Positions 21,401-33,400 of a stretch of DNA of 64,000 bases are shown here, piece after piece. This DNA comes from Phoronis australis. Its lineage: Eukaryota; Phoronida; Phoronidae. The stretch lies in contig NMRA01000215.1 of assembly GCA_002633005.1 (NCBI GenBank), positions 534,852 to 598,851 of the forward strand, written 5' to 3'. The notes beneath the pieces were generated by a model. It saw nothing but the letters and a program-made list of their open reading frames with translations, made no database searches and was not told the DNA's origin. Positions within the stretch are counted from its first letter, which is position 1; every line of letters begins with the position of its first letter. The position numbers were made by a program, and so were the translations under genes.

Positions 21401-24400
21401 TAGTAGTGCACTTGTGAGAGTTGTACAGCCGAATATAGTAGTTTTGTGATTTGTCATATTTAGGGCAAGCCCCTTCTGGAGCCGAGAGCATGTGCCGCGG
21501 CTGGGCAGAGTGGTCTGATGTCTATGTACGAAGCCATGTTTAATCAATATGGTGTCAAGATAGCGCAGGTGTGTGGTTATTATCAAATTGTTGTGCATTA
21601 AGGAATTAAAAGAAAAAAGCCAATGAGCTAGTTTGCAAGATGTGAGTGAAGTTTGAGATTTCTGTAACAAAAAGCATCGAAAGTTAGGCTTTACTGAAAA
21701 AAATTAAAAGAGTGGAGAAGAATAGACTAAAACCTTCAATTCAAATGACATGCACACTTTCATCTTTCAGTGTAGCTAAGGACTGGAGATTCCAATGTGC
21801 AAAATACATCAAAGAGATTTTTTGAAATAATGAAAAAGAATATATTAATATTGGCCTATACACAGACAGATGTAGTATCTCCTGCTATGGTTTATGTGAG
21901 ATCGATCAAATAATACACTACAACCACACATTATGTGGAAAGTCTTTTGGGGAGCTGTAAATGTGTAACTTATATTTATTTTTGTCTTCATATGGCTGCT
22001 CAATATCCTGGTCATTTAATGCAAAACAAGTCACGTTATGTTATTCTGAAAAATAACAGCATCCCATGATCAATGCAACCTGGAAAATGGAAGGTAATCT
22101 TTGTCACCTGCATAAAGTATGATTTATACTTTAATGAGTAAAATGAGTATGTTATGCAAATTGATGAAGTCTTTGATGTGTTCCGCCTTTTGCCAGGGTA
22201 GGGACTACTGGCCTTTGTCTTTTGGCTTTAGGCAAAAGTCAGAAGTCTTTATACCAGGAATAATCAAAAGTTGCTTTATTTATCTTTTACACTTCTCGTG
22301 TTTGGTCTAGTTTACCAGATTACATAATTCTATCCTTTGACGTGGGGTTTTATCTCAGCCAAATTGATTAATCACCGCTTTGCTCTTGAAGGGGTCATGC
22401 TTGTTGCGGATGTCATTTTGTTTGAAGTGGTATTTATTGATCTGTTTTTATTTCAGATACTGGTTACGAAGCCTGACTTTTACCATGAACATAGTCGTAA
22501 GAACTTGATCAGTACGCTGAATGAATTGATGAGACTCAACATTGTCCCCATCATCAACTCCAACGATGCAGTGGCATCAGCGCCAGAACTAGACAAAGAC
22601 TTGGCTGGTGTAAGGGTTCAAGTTCAAGGGCATTGACGCCTCGTCAAATTTTAAACTTAATGTTGATTTGATTATTGCTTATGGCTCTACAGTCCATTTC
22701 CCAACTGGCATCCCTGTTTCATCTAGAGCCATTTTAGATCACTAAATAGGTTCTGTTGACCGGTAGGTTTCGTGTAAGTAATAATTTTTTACTTTTACAG
22801 CCAAAGATTGAAAGCAAACCTTGACAGTTTCGCTGAATCATATTTGGCTCTATCATAATAAATTTGACAGATGGTGCATCGGGCTGCAATAGATAATGGT
22901 ACTACTAATCCTCAGTGGAACACAACGTGCCATCTGTCGAACTTATTTTGATCAGACCGAATGGTAACCTTATTCAGTGAAAATGTCTAGGTTTGCTTTC
23001 AGTTTTTGTCCGTGACAGAAAATTGATACATACAAAACCATTTTAATCTGAATGAAACCAACCACGGAAATTTTATGGTTTCATCCCAAAGTTCTTTTGT
23101 TTTAGAGGTGGGGAACAGAGGTGAGTGTCGGTGTTAGCATGGAGTGGTGACATGCATGTCATAAATGACCTGTACTGTTCAATTATAGCTGCCCGTCCAC
23201 CTCAACATCATCAAAGAATTCTGGAGCATGATTGTGTTTAAATGATTGCCTTTTTCTGTTTCCCCTTGAAAGACTTCAGTCTGTGTAAAAAGTACACAAT
23301 TTGTGGTGTGTGATTGTCATTAGGACTTCGTCCCTGAAGAGCAACACCTTTGCCTATTGAGGGTGTGTAGAGGCTGCAGAAGTCTGTCTCAGTTGCCACA
23401 GCAATAGGGTTCTGATGACCTCATGTTGCATGCAATCCACTACTTGTCAGTCATTATCATTGATGAGAATGTATTGTGTTGAGGTTGAAACAAGGTCAAC
23501 ACAGCAGTCTCCATGGCGTCAGCCATTGTCCAGACAACAGTCTCCTTGTCACTTCACATTTGACATTTTTCGTAAAGAGAACTTCAAATTAAATTTACAG
23601 TTGTCAACACCCCATGTTCATGTCTTCATAGTGACTTATTTTGTTCTTGTCAGTTTTCACTCCGTAATTTACACAAAAATGTCAATCTGCCTTCTCTAGA
23701 AGTGACTATTCATTATTGTTTGGAACTAGTCTCATCAAGCAATAAAAAAGTGTCAGCCCCTTCAAAGCCCAGAAGTCACTTCCAGTGTAAGCAGGGAACA
23801 CTTTAAGACAAGTTTCACAGACAGTTTGGTGGACTGTAGTAAAGTGGGCTTTTCATTGAAAGACAATTTCACAGCATATTTATTGTTTTTCTCTTTTATA
23901 TGCAATGACGTATTTCAGTATTTCCCTCTTGCATCCTGCAGGTAATTAGTATAAAAGACAATGATAGCCTGGCAGCTCGCCTGTGTGCGGAGATCAGCGC
24001 CGACCTGCTTGTCATCATGTCCGATGTCAATGGTCTCTACACCTGCCCACCCAATGTGGAAGGTTCCCGCCTTCTTCACACTTTCTCGCCCTATGTTGAT
24101 GGGTCGAACGTAATCTTTGGGGAGAAGTCACGTGTTGGTCTCGGTGGAATGGAGTCCAAGGTTTGAACTAGCAATTACCGACTTGATATCACTTCATATC
24201 ACTAATGGAGTACCACCTCTCTTTTTAACATTGAATCTAGATTGAAGGCAGTTGTAATGTTTGCCTTTGTTGCCAATCTCTTGGTGTCGGCATAGCAACT
24301 GTAAATGCAATAATGCAAGTTTACCTGTATCACAGCTGCAAATTTCTTAACAATTAGGAGATGAGATTGTGACAAATACATTTGTTTGTGAAGAAGTGGG

Positions 24401-27400
24401 ACAAGTGCTTGACACATGTGTTGCATTTTAGGTAAATACCAGAAAATGTGAGTGGCACTGTGCTATTTCAGGACGAGCCTTGCGATTTGTACTTTTGGTG
24501 ACAAGCTGTCCAAGATGGTTACTGTACTGTTACAGGTTCAGGCTGCCTCCTGGGGGCTGGAACATGGAACCTCTGTCGTAATCGTCAATGGAGCGCAGAG
24601 CAATGTTATCTCAGAAGTTGTGTCTGGCAAGAAAGTGGGCACGTTCTTTACCATGCACCGAGAGTCAGGACTGTCTGTGGACCTTCAGGCCATGAAAGGT
24701 AATCTATTGATGTATTATGTATGGACCTGTGGGCCGTGAAAGGTAGTGTTCAGACCATTAAGGGTAAGTTTTTGGTACACATTTGTGGATCTAGAAATCA
24801 TAAAGCTAGACCAGTGGATCTTGGAAATAGACCGTCAAGCAGTGTAACAGAAGCCTGTATAACACAAAACATGTTTTGTATGATTGTGACGACTGTTGTG
24901 TGTCATTACACTGGTCTAGATACATGTACTCACAGCTGATGCAGATCCTGGTATAAGTATGCATGTGGTACTGGTTGCCAAAATGAATTCATCAGGTCAA
25001 TGTTTTAGGTCTATGATGACTGCTATTTTTGAAGGTGAATAAAAAGTGATAGTATATAATTAGGACAATATGGAGCCTCACGTTCTTGAAATTCATGTTC
25101 AAACTAAACACAAAAATCATCACAAAAAATAAAATGCCAGCAACAAGATTATATACGATTGTTAGATCTTTTAACGCATGTCTTGAATAATTGTTTCAGT
25201 CTTCGAGAATTCCAAAAACATTATTTTGATGAAACATTACAGTACTTTACAGGCCATGTAATATGTATCCCTTGTAAAAATACATTGGAAAGCTTCAGGA
25301 CACTTTTGTTGTTGAAATAAACTCGAAATTGAACAAATCTTTGTCGCTTAGAGTGACTAATCCATTTCTTTTCGACTAGAATCCATTGATCACCATGAGC
25401 TTAGTCATGTTGTCTCTGTTTATCACTATGAGTTGCTCTATCCATGTTGTCAAAATCACCTCAACGTGCTGCTCGAGTCCATTACATAAGTAAACAATCA
25501 TAAGTAAACTGCTAGGTGCAGTAACATCGCATTAAGGGGATTTTATTGTGACAAAACTTTGTCTAAACTGCCTAATAGTTCTGGCAAGATATCCAAGTTT
25601 GGAAGAGTGTGTCTTCTGTGCATTGTATAGGGCAACAAAAATTCTATGTAATTATGGTCAATATTTGAATACAGACACACTCACTGGGATCAAATATTAA
25701 GAATCTTGTGCTCAATGTTACGTAGGGGACACATTTCACTCTGACTCTCAGTTCACTTGTTACTTCAGCCCGGGATGGCGGCAGGTTGCTGGCCAATCTT
25801 ACTGGTTCACAGCGCGCTGACATCATCAACAAACTAGCTAATCTCCTTCTGGATAGACAACAGGACATCCTGGATGCCAACAAACGAGACTTAGAAGAAG
25901 CTCGCGTGGCAGGTACGGCAATGTCTAAAATAGCCATGAGAATAAACCTCGATGAGTTGATTTTCCTGATAATAATCAAGAATTGAATGTTCTTTGTCGG
26001 ATTTATTTATGGACGTTGGCTCAAATATGTTGGATGTGCAAAAAAGAGTTTCCAATCTTCAATGATTGGTATTTCCAAAATTCCATTTTTTTCTGACTCG
26101 TGTTTGTCACCCTCTTTCATATATATCAATGGCAACATAATTTATTTAGCAAGCTACTTTCAAAATGGCGACATAAGGTTTTGCTGGAGAGTAAACCATA
26201 ACAAGAATTTGTGCGACTTCAATTTTTTGCAAGTGAAACTTTTGAGAGACTGGAATACCAAAACGTGAACTTTAAGCTCTTGGTTCAGCCACAACTTCTG
26301 AGAATTTATACAGCATTCACATACCGTCGGATCAGCGGGCAGATTGGACTTCTTATCTGCCATTTGAAAAATGTTGCCATGTGAACTCTTGTGAGATGTC
26401 TGATGCTCCTTCATATTGTCCACCTCAAGTTGGATGACAGATCTGCCTTCTTATGGTGAGAAGTCTGCCTCACGCTGACTTGATTTTTGTTTAGGCTCAG
26501 TTCACTAATTGCGATTGGCTAGAATATTAACATTTTGTGCATTAATGTTATGCTAATTACTCTTATGGCTGCTGATAGGACGACTTTGTGAGTGCTCATT
26601 TCAAGTGGTTGATCTACCTTTTGAATCTATGTCATCTGCCTTCTCATAAAATTATTTGTTTGCTTGCACCATAAGTAACTACTCAAAAAAGTCAGTATGC
26701 CATGTGTTTTTTGCACCTAATTTCCAGGAAATTTGAAATACGAACATGATTTTAAACATGTTATGTATGATCAGCAAGACATTCCTGCCAGTTTGAAACC
26801 CAAAATCACAAATGGCTGATTTAAGCAGTGTGGATTCTTGATTTCCAAAACATGGTTTCAGTTTTTTAGAATTTTAAGAGTACTGTTTAGGACGCCTTAG
26901 TTGATTGTGATACTAAAATGCTTAAGCAAACTTTTCATTAGGTTTGTCCAGTCCCATGCTTGCGCGGCTTGTTCTGTCTCCTGCCAAGCTACAGAGTCTC
27001 TCTGGTGGTCTACGCCAGATTGCGTCTAGTGCACACAACATTCTGGGACGTACGCTGCGACACACCAAGATTGCTGACGGCATGGAACTCCACCAGATCA
27101 CCGTGCCAATAGGCGTCCTGCTGGTTATTTTTGAGTCACGTCCTGAATGTTTGCCTCAGGTATTTGGATGATTTTCTCAATTGTTTAAGTGACTGTTGAT
27201 TTGTTGTTTACAATAAGTGACTTTTCAAATTTTCGAATGAAACTTTTTTAACGTTATTCTTTTATTGGCGTTTTTGTACCATTGAAGTTTTACTGTAAGA
27301 AGAATGTGGTAATAGTTTGTGTTCCTACAGTATTCAAAATATACTGGGCAATTTTGAAATTCGACAAAGTTTCAACACAAAAAATCACAACCAAATATCC

Positions 27401-30400
27401 ATTTCTTCTTAATGTCTAAAACTCATTTCAATTCAGGCAAAATTTTCGACAAAATCTTGTCAGTTGTGGCTCCTCGCATCTTGTCGAAATCGTGTCAACT
27501 TGCTTTGCACTTTCATTTATAAATAAGCAATTAGTAAGTAGGTGCTATAACATCATATTAAACTTTGACTGAACTTCGACATATATCTTTGACTTAACAC
27601 TAGATAAGTGTGTCAAGAAGGTTGTACAAGTTTGACAGTCTCACACAATTCTGTCAAAGTCTGTCCGGTTTTTTGTGAAAACTAACTCCATTTTGCCCTC
27701 TTGGGTATTTTCCTGTGTGTTATTTGTCTTCACGGTATTGTCTTGAGCAGGTACGTGGGAGTATCTTCCGATAATTTAAAATTAAAAGTAGTTTGTTATA
27801 ATCACATTGACTCTCATAAGAATTGTTTTGAGTTCTCCTTTTCTCTAGTGCCCGCTAAGGTTGGTGTTGATTCTGAACATGTGAAATGCCCTTGCATCCA
27901 TTGTCCGGAAAAGGACTAGACAGTGCTCCTGTGTTAGAACTTTAAACCACTGGACTAGATATTCCATTCTGTTCTTATACGGTAAAATGTCACCAATTTC
28001 AGACAAGAATGATTGTCAAAATTGTGCCTTTTCATTTTTCAAGGGATTCCAACATTGTGAATATCCAAAATTTTTCAAAACATTGTCTGGTGGTAGCTGT
28101 GTTATAGAACGTGAACGTAAAAAAGCAATAATTTGATAGTGCATATCTTTCATGAAGAAACAACAATAATTTCACTCGTCGGCCATATTATTTCTTGAGT
28201 TGGTGATATTTTGTCGTAATTCGTTTCTTCCACAGGTGGCAGCACTAGCCATCAGCAGCGGTAATGGCCTGTTATTGAAGGGCGGAAAGGAAGCACAGCA
28301 CTCGAACACAATACTGCATCAACTTGTCTGTGAGGCTATTGAGATGTATGTTCCCAGGGAAACCGTTGCCTTGGTAACAAGATTTACATTTTATTCTATA
28401 TTGCTATTTGAATTACTTGATTTCTCGTAAGAGGTAGGGATTTCTTTGTGGTGTATTTGTGAAATGTACTTTTCTCACGAAATGTCGTCTGCTTTTCTCT
28501 AACTACCAAAATCACTGGCAGGTTCAAGTTTGTGAGGTATGTGACTGTTATAGGAAATGATGCCTGTTTAATTGTTGGTCACAATGTACTTACACCACCC
28601 AGTTGTTGGTAAGTTTTGATTCCCCTGTTTAGAAGTTTTGTTTTCTCTTGAGATTTTTCTGTGCTTATTATCTGAGAAATGATCTGTCAATTTTTCTCCT
28701 GTAGAGCATGGTTGGATTTAGTTAAATTTTGGGTCAAACATTTCTCAAGTGGACTGGTCTTCACCGATTCAAATTCTGAGTTCTGTTTTCTCTTCCTAAA
28801 TGTTTGGCTGTAATGTATTTACCAGTAGTTTTGGATACCATTTTTTTTGGATTTAATTGTCATTTATGAGTCATGCCTGCTGCTATTGGTACTAACTGAA
28901 TGCACGCTCCTGTACAGGTAAACCGTCGTGAGGACATCGCCGACCTGATGCAGATGAACCAGTACATTGACCTGGTGATCCCGCGTGGGTCCAAGGAGCT
29001 CATTGCTCAGATCCAGATGGAGAGTAAAGGGATCCCGGTCTTAGGGCACAGTGAGGGAATATGTCATGTGTACCTGGATGAACAGATAGACCCCGATAAG
29101 GCCCTCAGGATAGGTGAGTCTACAGTGGGAATTGTGGATCTGTAGAGTGTCGAAACCTGTTGTGGGCACAGTGGGGGCATATGCCATGTTGTGTGCCTGG
29201 ATGGGCAATTTGACCCTCAGAGGGTCGTGCGGTAGGTGAGATAGGGGTACCTGTTGCATACGCAAGATGACTATCTGAGTGACGGTGCAGGAGGAAGGTA
29301 ATTTTACCAAATCCAGAACAAAAGTCCAGGTTTTCGATTTTTTCTTGTTTTCTGAGCAATTTTGGTTGATCACTTGCCGTTGATTAATGCACTGACCTCT
29401 AAACTGTTTGTCGTCGAGGTTTAGTTGACTCAAATTCAGAATTCAAAATTGAAATATCAGTTGGGAGACATTGGCTGGTGATGGTGTTTTTTCACCTGAA
29501 ATCTTTAATACTCTATCTGCAGATACCTGTCTCTCGGTATGGTGTCGTAATTTCAGAATGTCACAAAGCAATCTGCATGCATCTTACTCTGAAAATTTTA
29601 AAACAATCCACTGACAAATAATGTTTTTAGAGCGGGGTAACCTGTGTTGTATGAATCCTCAAAATCTATTTGGTGCTGGGAAAAGCAGCTCTCAAAAATC
29701 TCAGTTGAGAAGCAGTTATAGTATAGTTCTGTAACAGCCCTTCGTTAACACAAACTTCTTCATTGAAAACACTACTAAACATTTTGTTTGAAAGCTTGAT
29801 ATAGAGTTGTTCTTAGTATTGAAGCAATCTCCTTTCTTCTTGTGTGCAGCTACGTAGCAAAACACAGATAGACATAACAAACAAACAAATTCAAACACTA
29901 GGCTTTTCTTGACTGGTCAATAGGGACTCCAAAATCTTTACCTGAAATCTGTCACTTTTAACATAACGAAAGATAGTATTGTCTACTATTTCTTGCCTAG
30001 CTATTTTTCGACAATGTTGGTGTACAAAATGGTCATTTACAGCACCCCCGAGTGTACAGTGGAGATAGTTGATAATGTTTAGAGTGTAATTAATTACATC
30101 CACAACTATGGTAGTTCACACAGGGATGTCACTGTAACTCCCTGCTTGTATGCCCCTCTTTCCACTGTCGCGTGAATTTCACTGTTTATTTTGCTTCTTA
30201 TTTGTTCATTCCCCTTTTTGCCTCATTAGACACGCAGTCTTGAAATATAGCTTGTGCTTTAATTGATTTGTTTGTTATGTCTATCAGTGTTTTTCTAGCT
30301 TTCAAACAAATAGTTAAGTTGTGTTTCCAACGAACCTTCGTTATTAGAAAATTCTGTCTTATTTCTCTACAGTTGAAGACTCCAAACTGGACTACCCAGC

Positions 30401-33400
30401 AGCATGCAATGCCATGGAAACAGTGCTGATTCACAAGACTCACCTGAAGGAGAAGTTCTTTGATGATCTCATGGATATGTTAAAGAGAGAAGGGGTAGGG
30501 ATGTGACTAATGCAGAAAGTTGAATGAGGTGATGGAGTTGATTTATCTCAAAATGAAACCTGCAATTTTTTGATCTACTGCCAAACACGGACTTCTAATA
30601 AATTATTGGTGTTTGGAAAGAAATGTATTTGATGGAGAACATTTCTGCACACGATATAGGTTCTGATGACCTTGTTCACAAAACAATTGTGTGTTCCTTG
30701 TTTAATTTTGCACTGACAATAGGTTCTTCCATTTTTCTTGTCATGTATAGTATTTCAATACCTATGTCCAGAAATAGCTTGTGTGTGTTTTTAGAAGTTA
30801 GAATAGATTTGGTTGTTAATTATTTTCAAAATAAATAATCTGAATAGGCCCCACAGTGTCCCTGTATAAAGTTTTTGTCTTTTATGGTTGCACTTTAAAA
30901 TTCTCCTCTCATTTTCTTTAAGGTCAAAGTTCACGCTGGACCCTACCTGAGTTCACACATGAAGTTTGGCCCTCCTCCAGCTTCGTCAATGAGGATCGAG
31001 TACAGCGCCCCCGAGTGTACAGTGGAGATAGTCGATGATGTTGAGAGTGCAATCAATCACATCCACAACTACGGTAGTTCACACACGGATGTCATTGTAA
31101 CTGAAAACGGTGAGCGGAGATGACTAGAATTTCAAGTCATAAGACCCTTTCACACAAACTTCGATACTAGAATTCCAAGTCAAAAGGGCCTTTGACACAA
31201 ACTTCAGTACTAAAATTCCAGGTTATAGGACCCTTTCACACCAGCTTTGGTACTAGAATTCTAAGTCATAAAACCCTTTCACACCAACTCCAATACTAGA
31301 ATTCCAAGTCAGAAGGCCATTCACACCTACTCCAGTACTAGAATTTCAAGTCATAAGTCCCTTTCAAGCCTACTCCAGTACTAAAATTCCAAGTCATAAG
31401 ACCCTTTCACACCTAATCTGATATAAAAGTTGCTTCGATGTCAACTGCGAACTAGTTAGTTAACTTTTCAGAGTGGCTTTTGTAATCAATGCACACTGAA
31501 GTAATTATGAGTTAATGCTTGGATCATTGAAGTTATTACAATATGGTGCAGCAAAAAGTTGCAGATTTTGTTTAAGGTGAAGAATCATCTGCTGTTGTTT
31601 GGATAATAAATGAAATGAAGAGTAAACACAACATGGTCCATTGATGACAATGAGGTCTTCCAATAACTCCAAGAACACCGAAGTTAACTTTCTATCTTAA
31701 AGGCTTTTGCAGCACTAATTAGGTCAAGTCGAAATGCCAAACTTCAAGCTGGAAGGAGTCGGCATCGGTGAATCTTCCTGTCGATGAACTCCATTCGGCC
31801 AATTCTTTTATTGTAATTGGGAACATTAACTAGCAGCATTAAATAACCCATAACAAAAGGTCCCACTCCATAAGACAAAGCAGAAGAAGGGTTTTTGAAG
31901 ACGGAGCTGCATGTAATAGGACTTATACATGATTTAATAGTTCACACCGACCGATGATCCGAACACATTGATGCCCATCTGCAATCAGGATTGATGTTTG
32001 TTTTTTGTTTCTGATCACTTTATTTTGTTGTTGTTGTTGTTGAACTGTAGTTTAACATACCGTGGATATAAACACAATTTCTTTGGCTTAACACTCATGT
32101 TCGGCTGTTCACCCACATTCTCACTTCCAACATTTTTATAGAGTAAAACATGTTCGGTTATATGCTGATACTGTACTCATACAGTCGGCAGTTTTAGTTA
32201 CATCAAAACACCCAGGTGTTTGAACGCTGCCATGAAAAACCACTGCCCCAAAACACAGTAATTTACTCGTGTCTAAAGCAATATGCTGTTCATGTTCAGC
32301 TTATATTTTGTTTGGTCTTTTAGGATGAATAAATAGGTTGATACTGGAGAGGTAAAATGTAGGTTATAAGGTACACCTTTATTCTCCAGCCATGTAAAAC
32401 AAGATATGGGGCACACAAGACATTATATCCGATTTCCATTTCCTCTCCCTTTGCGTGCCGTTTTGCGTCTTTCCTATCCAATTTGCCCTTGCCTGTCTGG
32501 TTATGACGCCATCTCTCTTGCCTAAGAAAGCACAGCATGTGTACTCAAAAGATGGTGATTTCATGCATTTATACTGCTGAAGAATAAAGGACTCTATACT
32601 TTGATTTTTTTACTTGAAGTGGCTGCCATAAGTGCAACTCTCCACGCAGTAATCCAAATCAGAAGTTTGGCTTAATCTCCACCCTGTCTTTATCGAGAAA
32701 ATTTAAATATAGATGGTAATTTTTGCTTAATGCATTCCCCTCATATTTGAGTGTAACAATGTAAACGCCCTGAGCGTTAACTAGTATGGGATGTCTGCCA
32801 TTTTCGTACAAGTAAAAACATAAGAAATGAATTTCCACAGCACTTAGCTGGGTTATGTTCAGCAGACCCAAGACTCCCATGAGTAAAACTAGTGTAATCA
32901 AATGCTCTGCGACTTGTAATGAATGGCCATATCCTTCCAAGACTTGTATGATCTTTCCTTTTTGGCGTTTGTATTTTGTCTATTGAATGAGCACCTGTTG
33001 ACTTTTTTCTAATTGTGTTACAGCCAAGACTGCTGAACACTTTTTACGATGCGTAGACAGTGCTTGTGTATTTCACAACGCCAGCTCCAGGTTCGCCGAT
33101 GGCTACAGGTTTGGACTGGGTAAGAGGGATGGACTGTTTTAACCAACGTTGTTTCATACACCTGATGCCACAATGCTCAACGTTTTTGGATTTTTGGCAA
33201 ATTTTGGCTGTGGAACTGTCAATTTACTTGTGGAGTTGTGTTTTAAAAGTGTGGTAAACAATTTTTCTTCAAAAAGCCATTACGTACTAAGCCTTTCATT
33301 TGTAGTGAGTTCAGATTCATGTTTTGTGCAATTGAAATATAATTATATTTGTCTGTTTTCATTTGTTTCAGGAGCTGAAGTGGGTATCAGTACTACCCGG

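Noticed and set aside
29891-30103. Minus-strand open frame in P5CS intron 10
   Set aside because: It is the antisense shadow of the decayed exon 12 copy.
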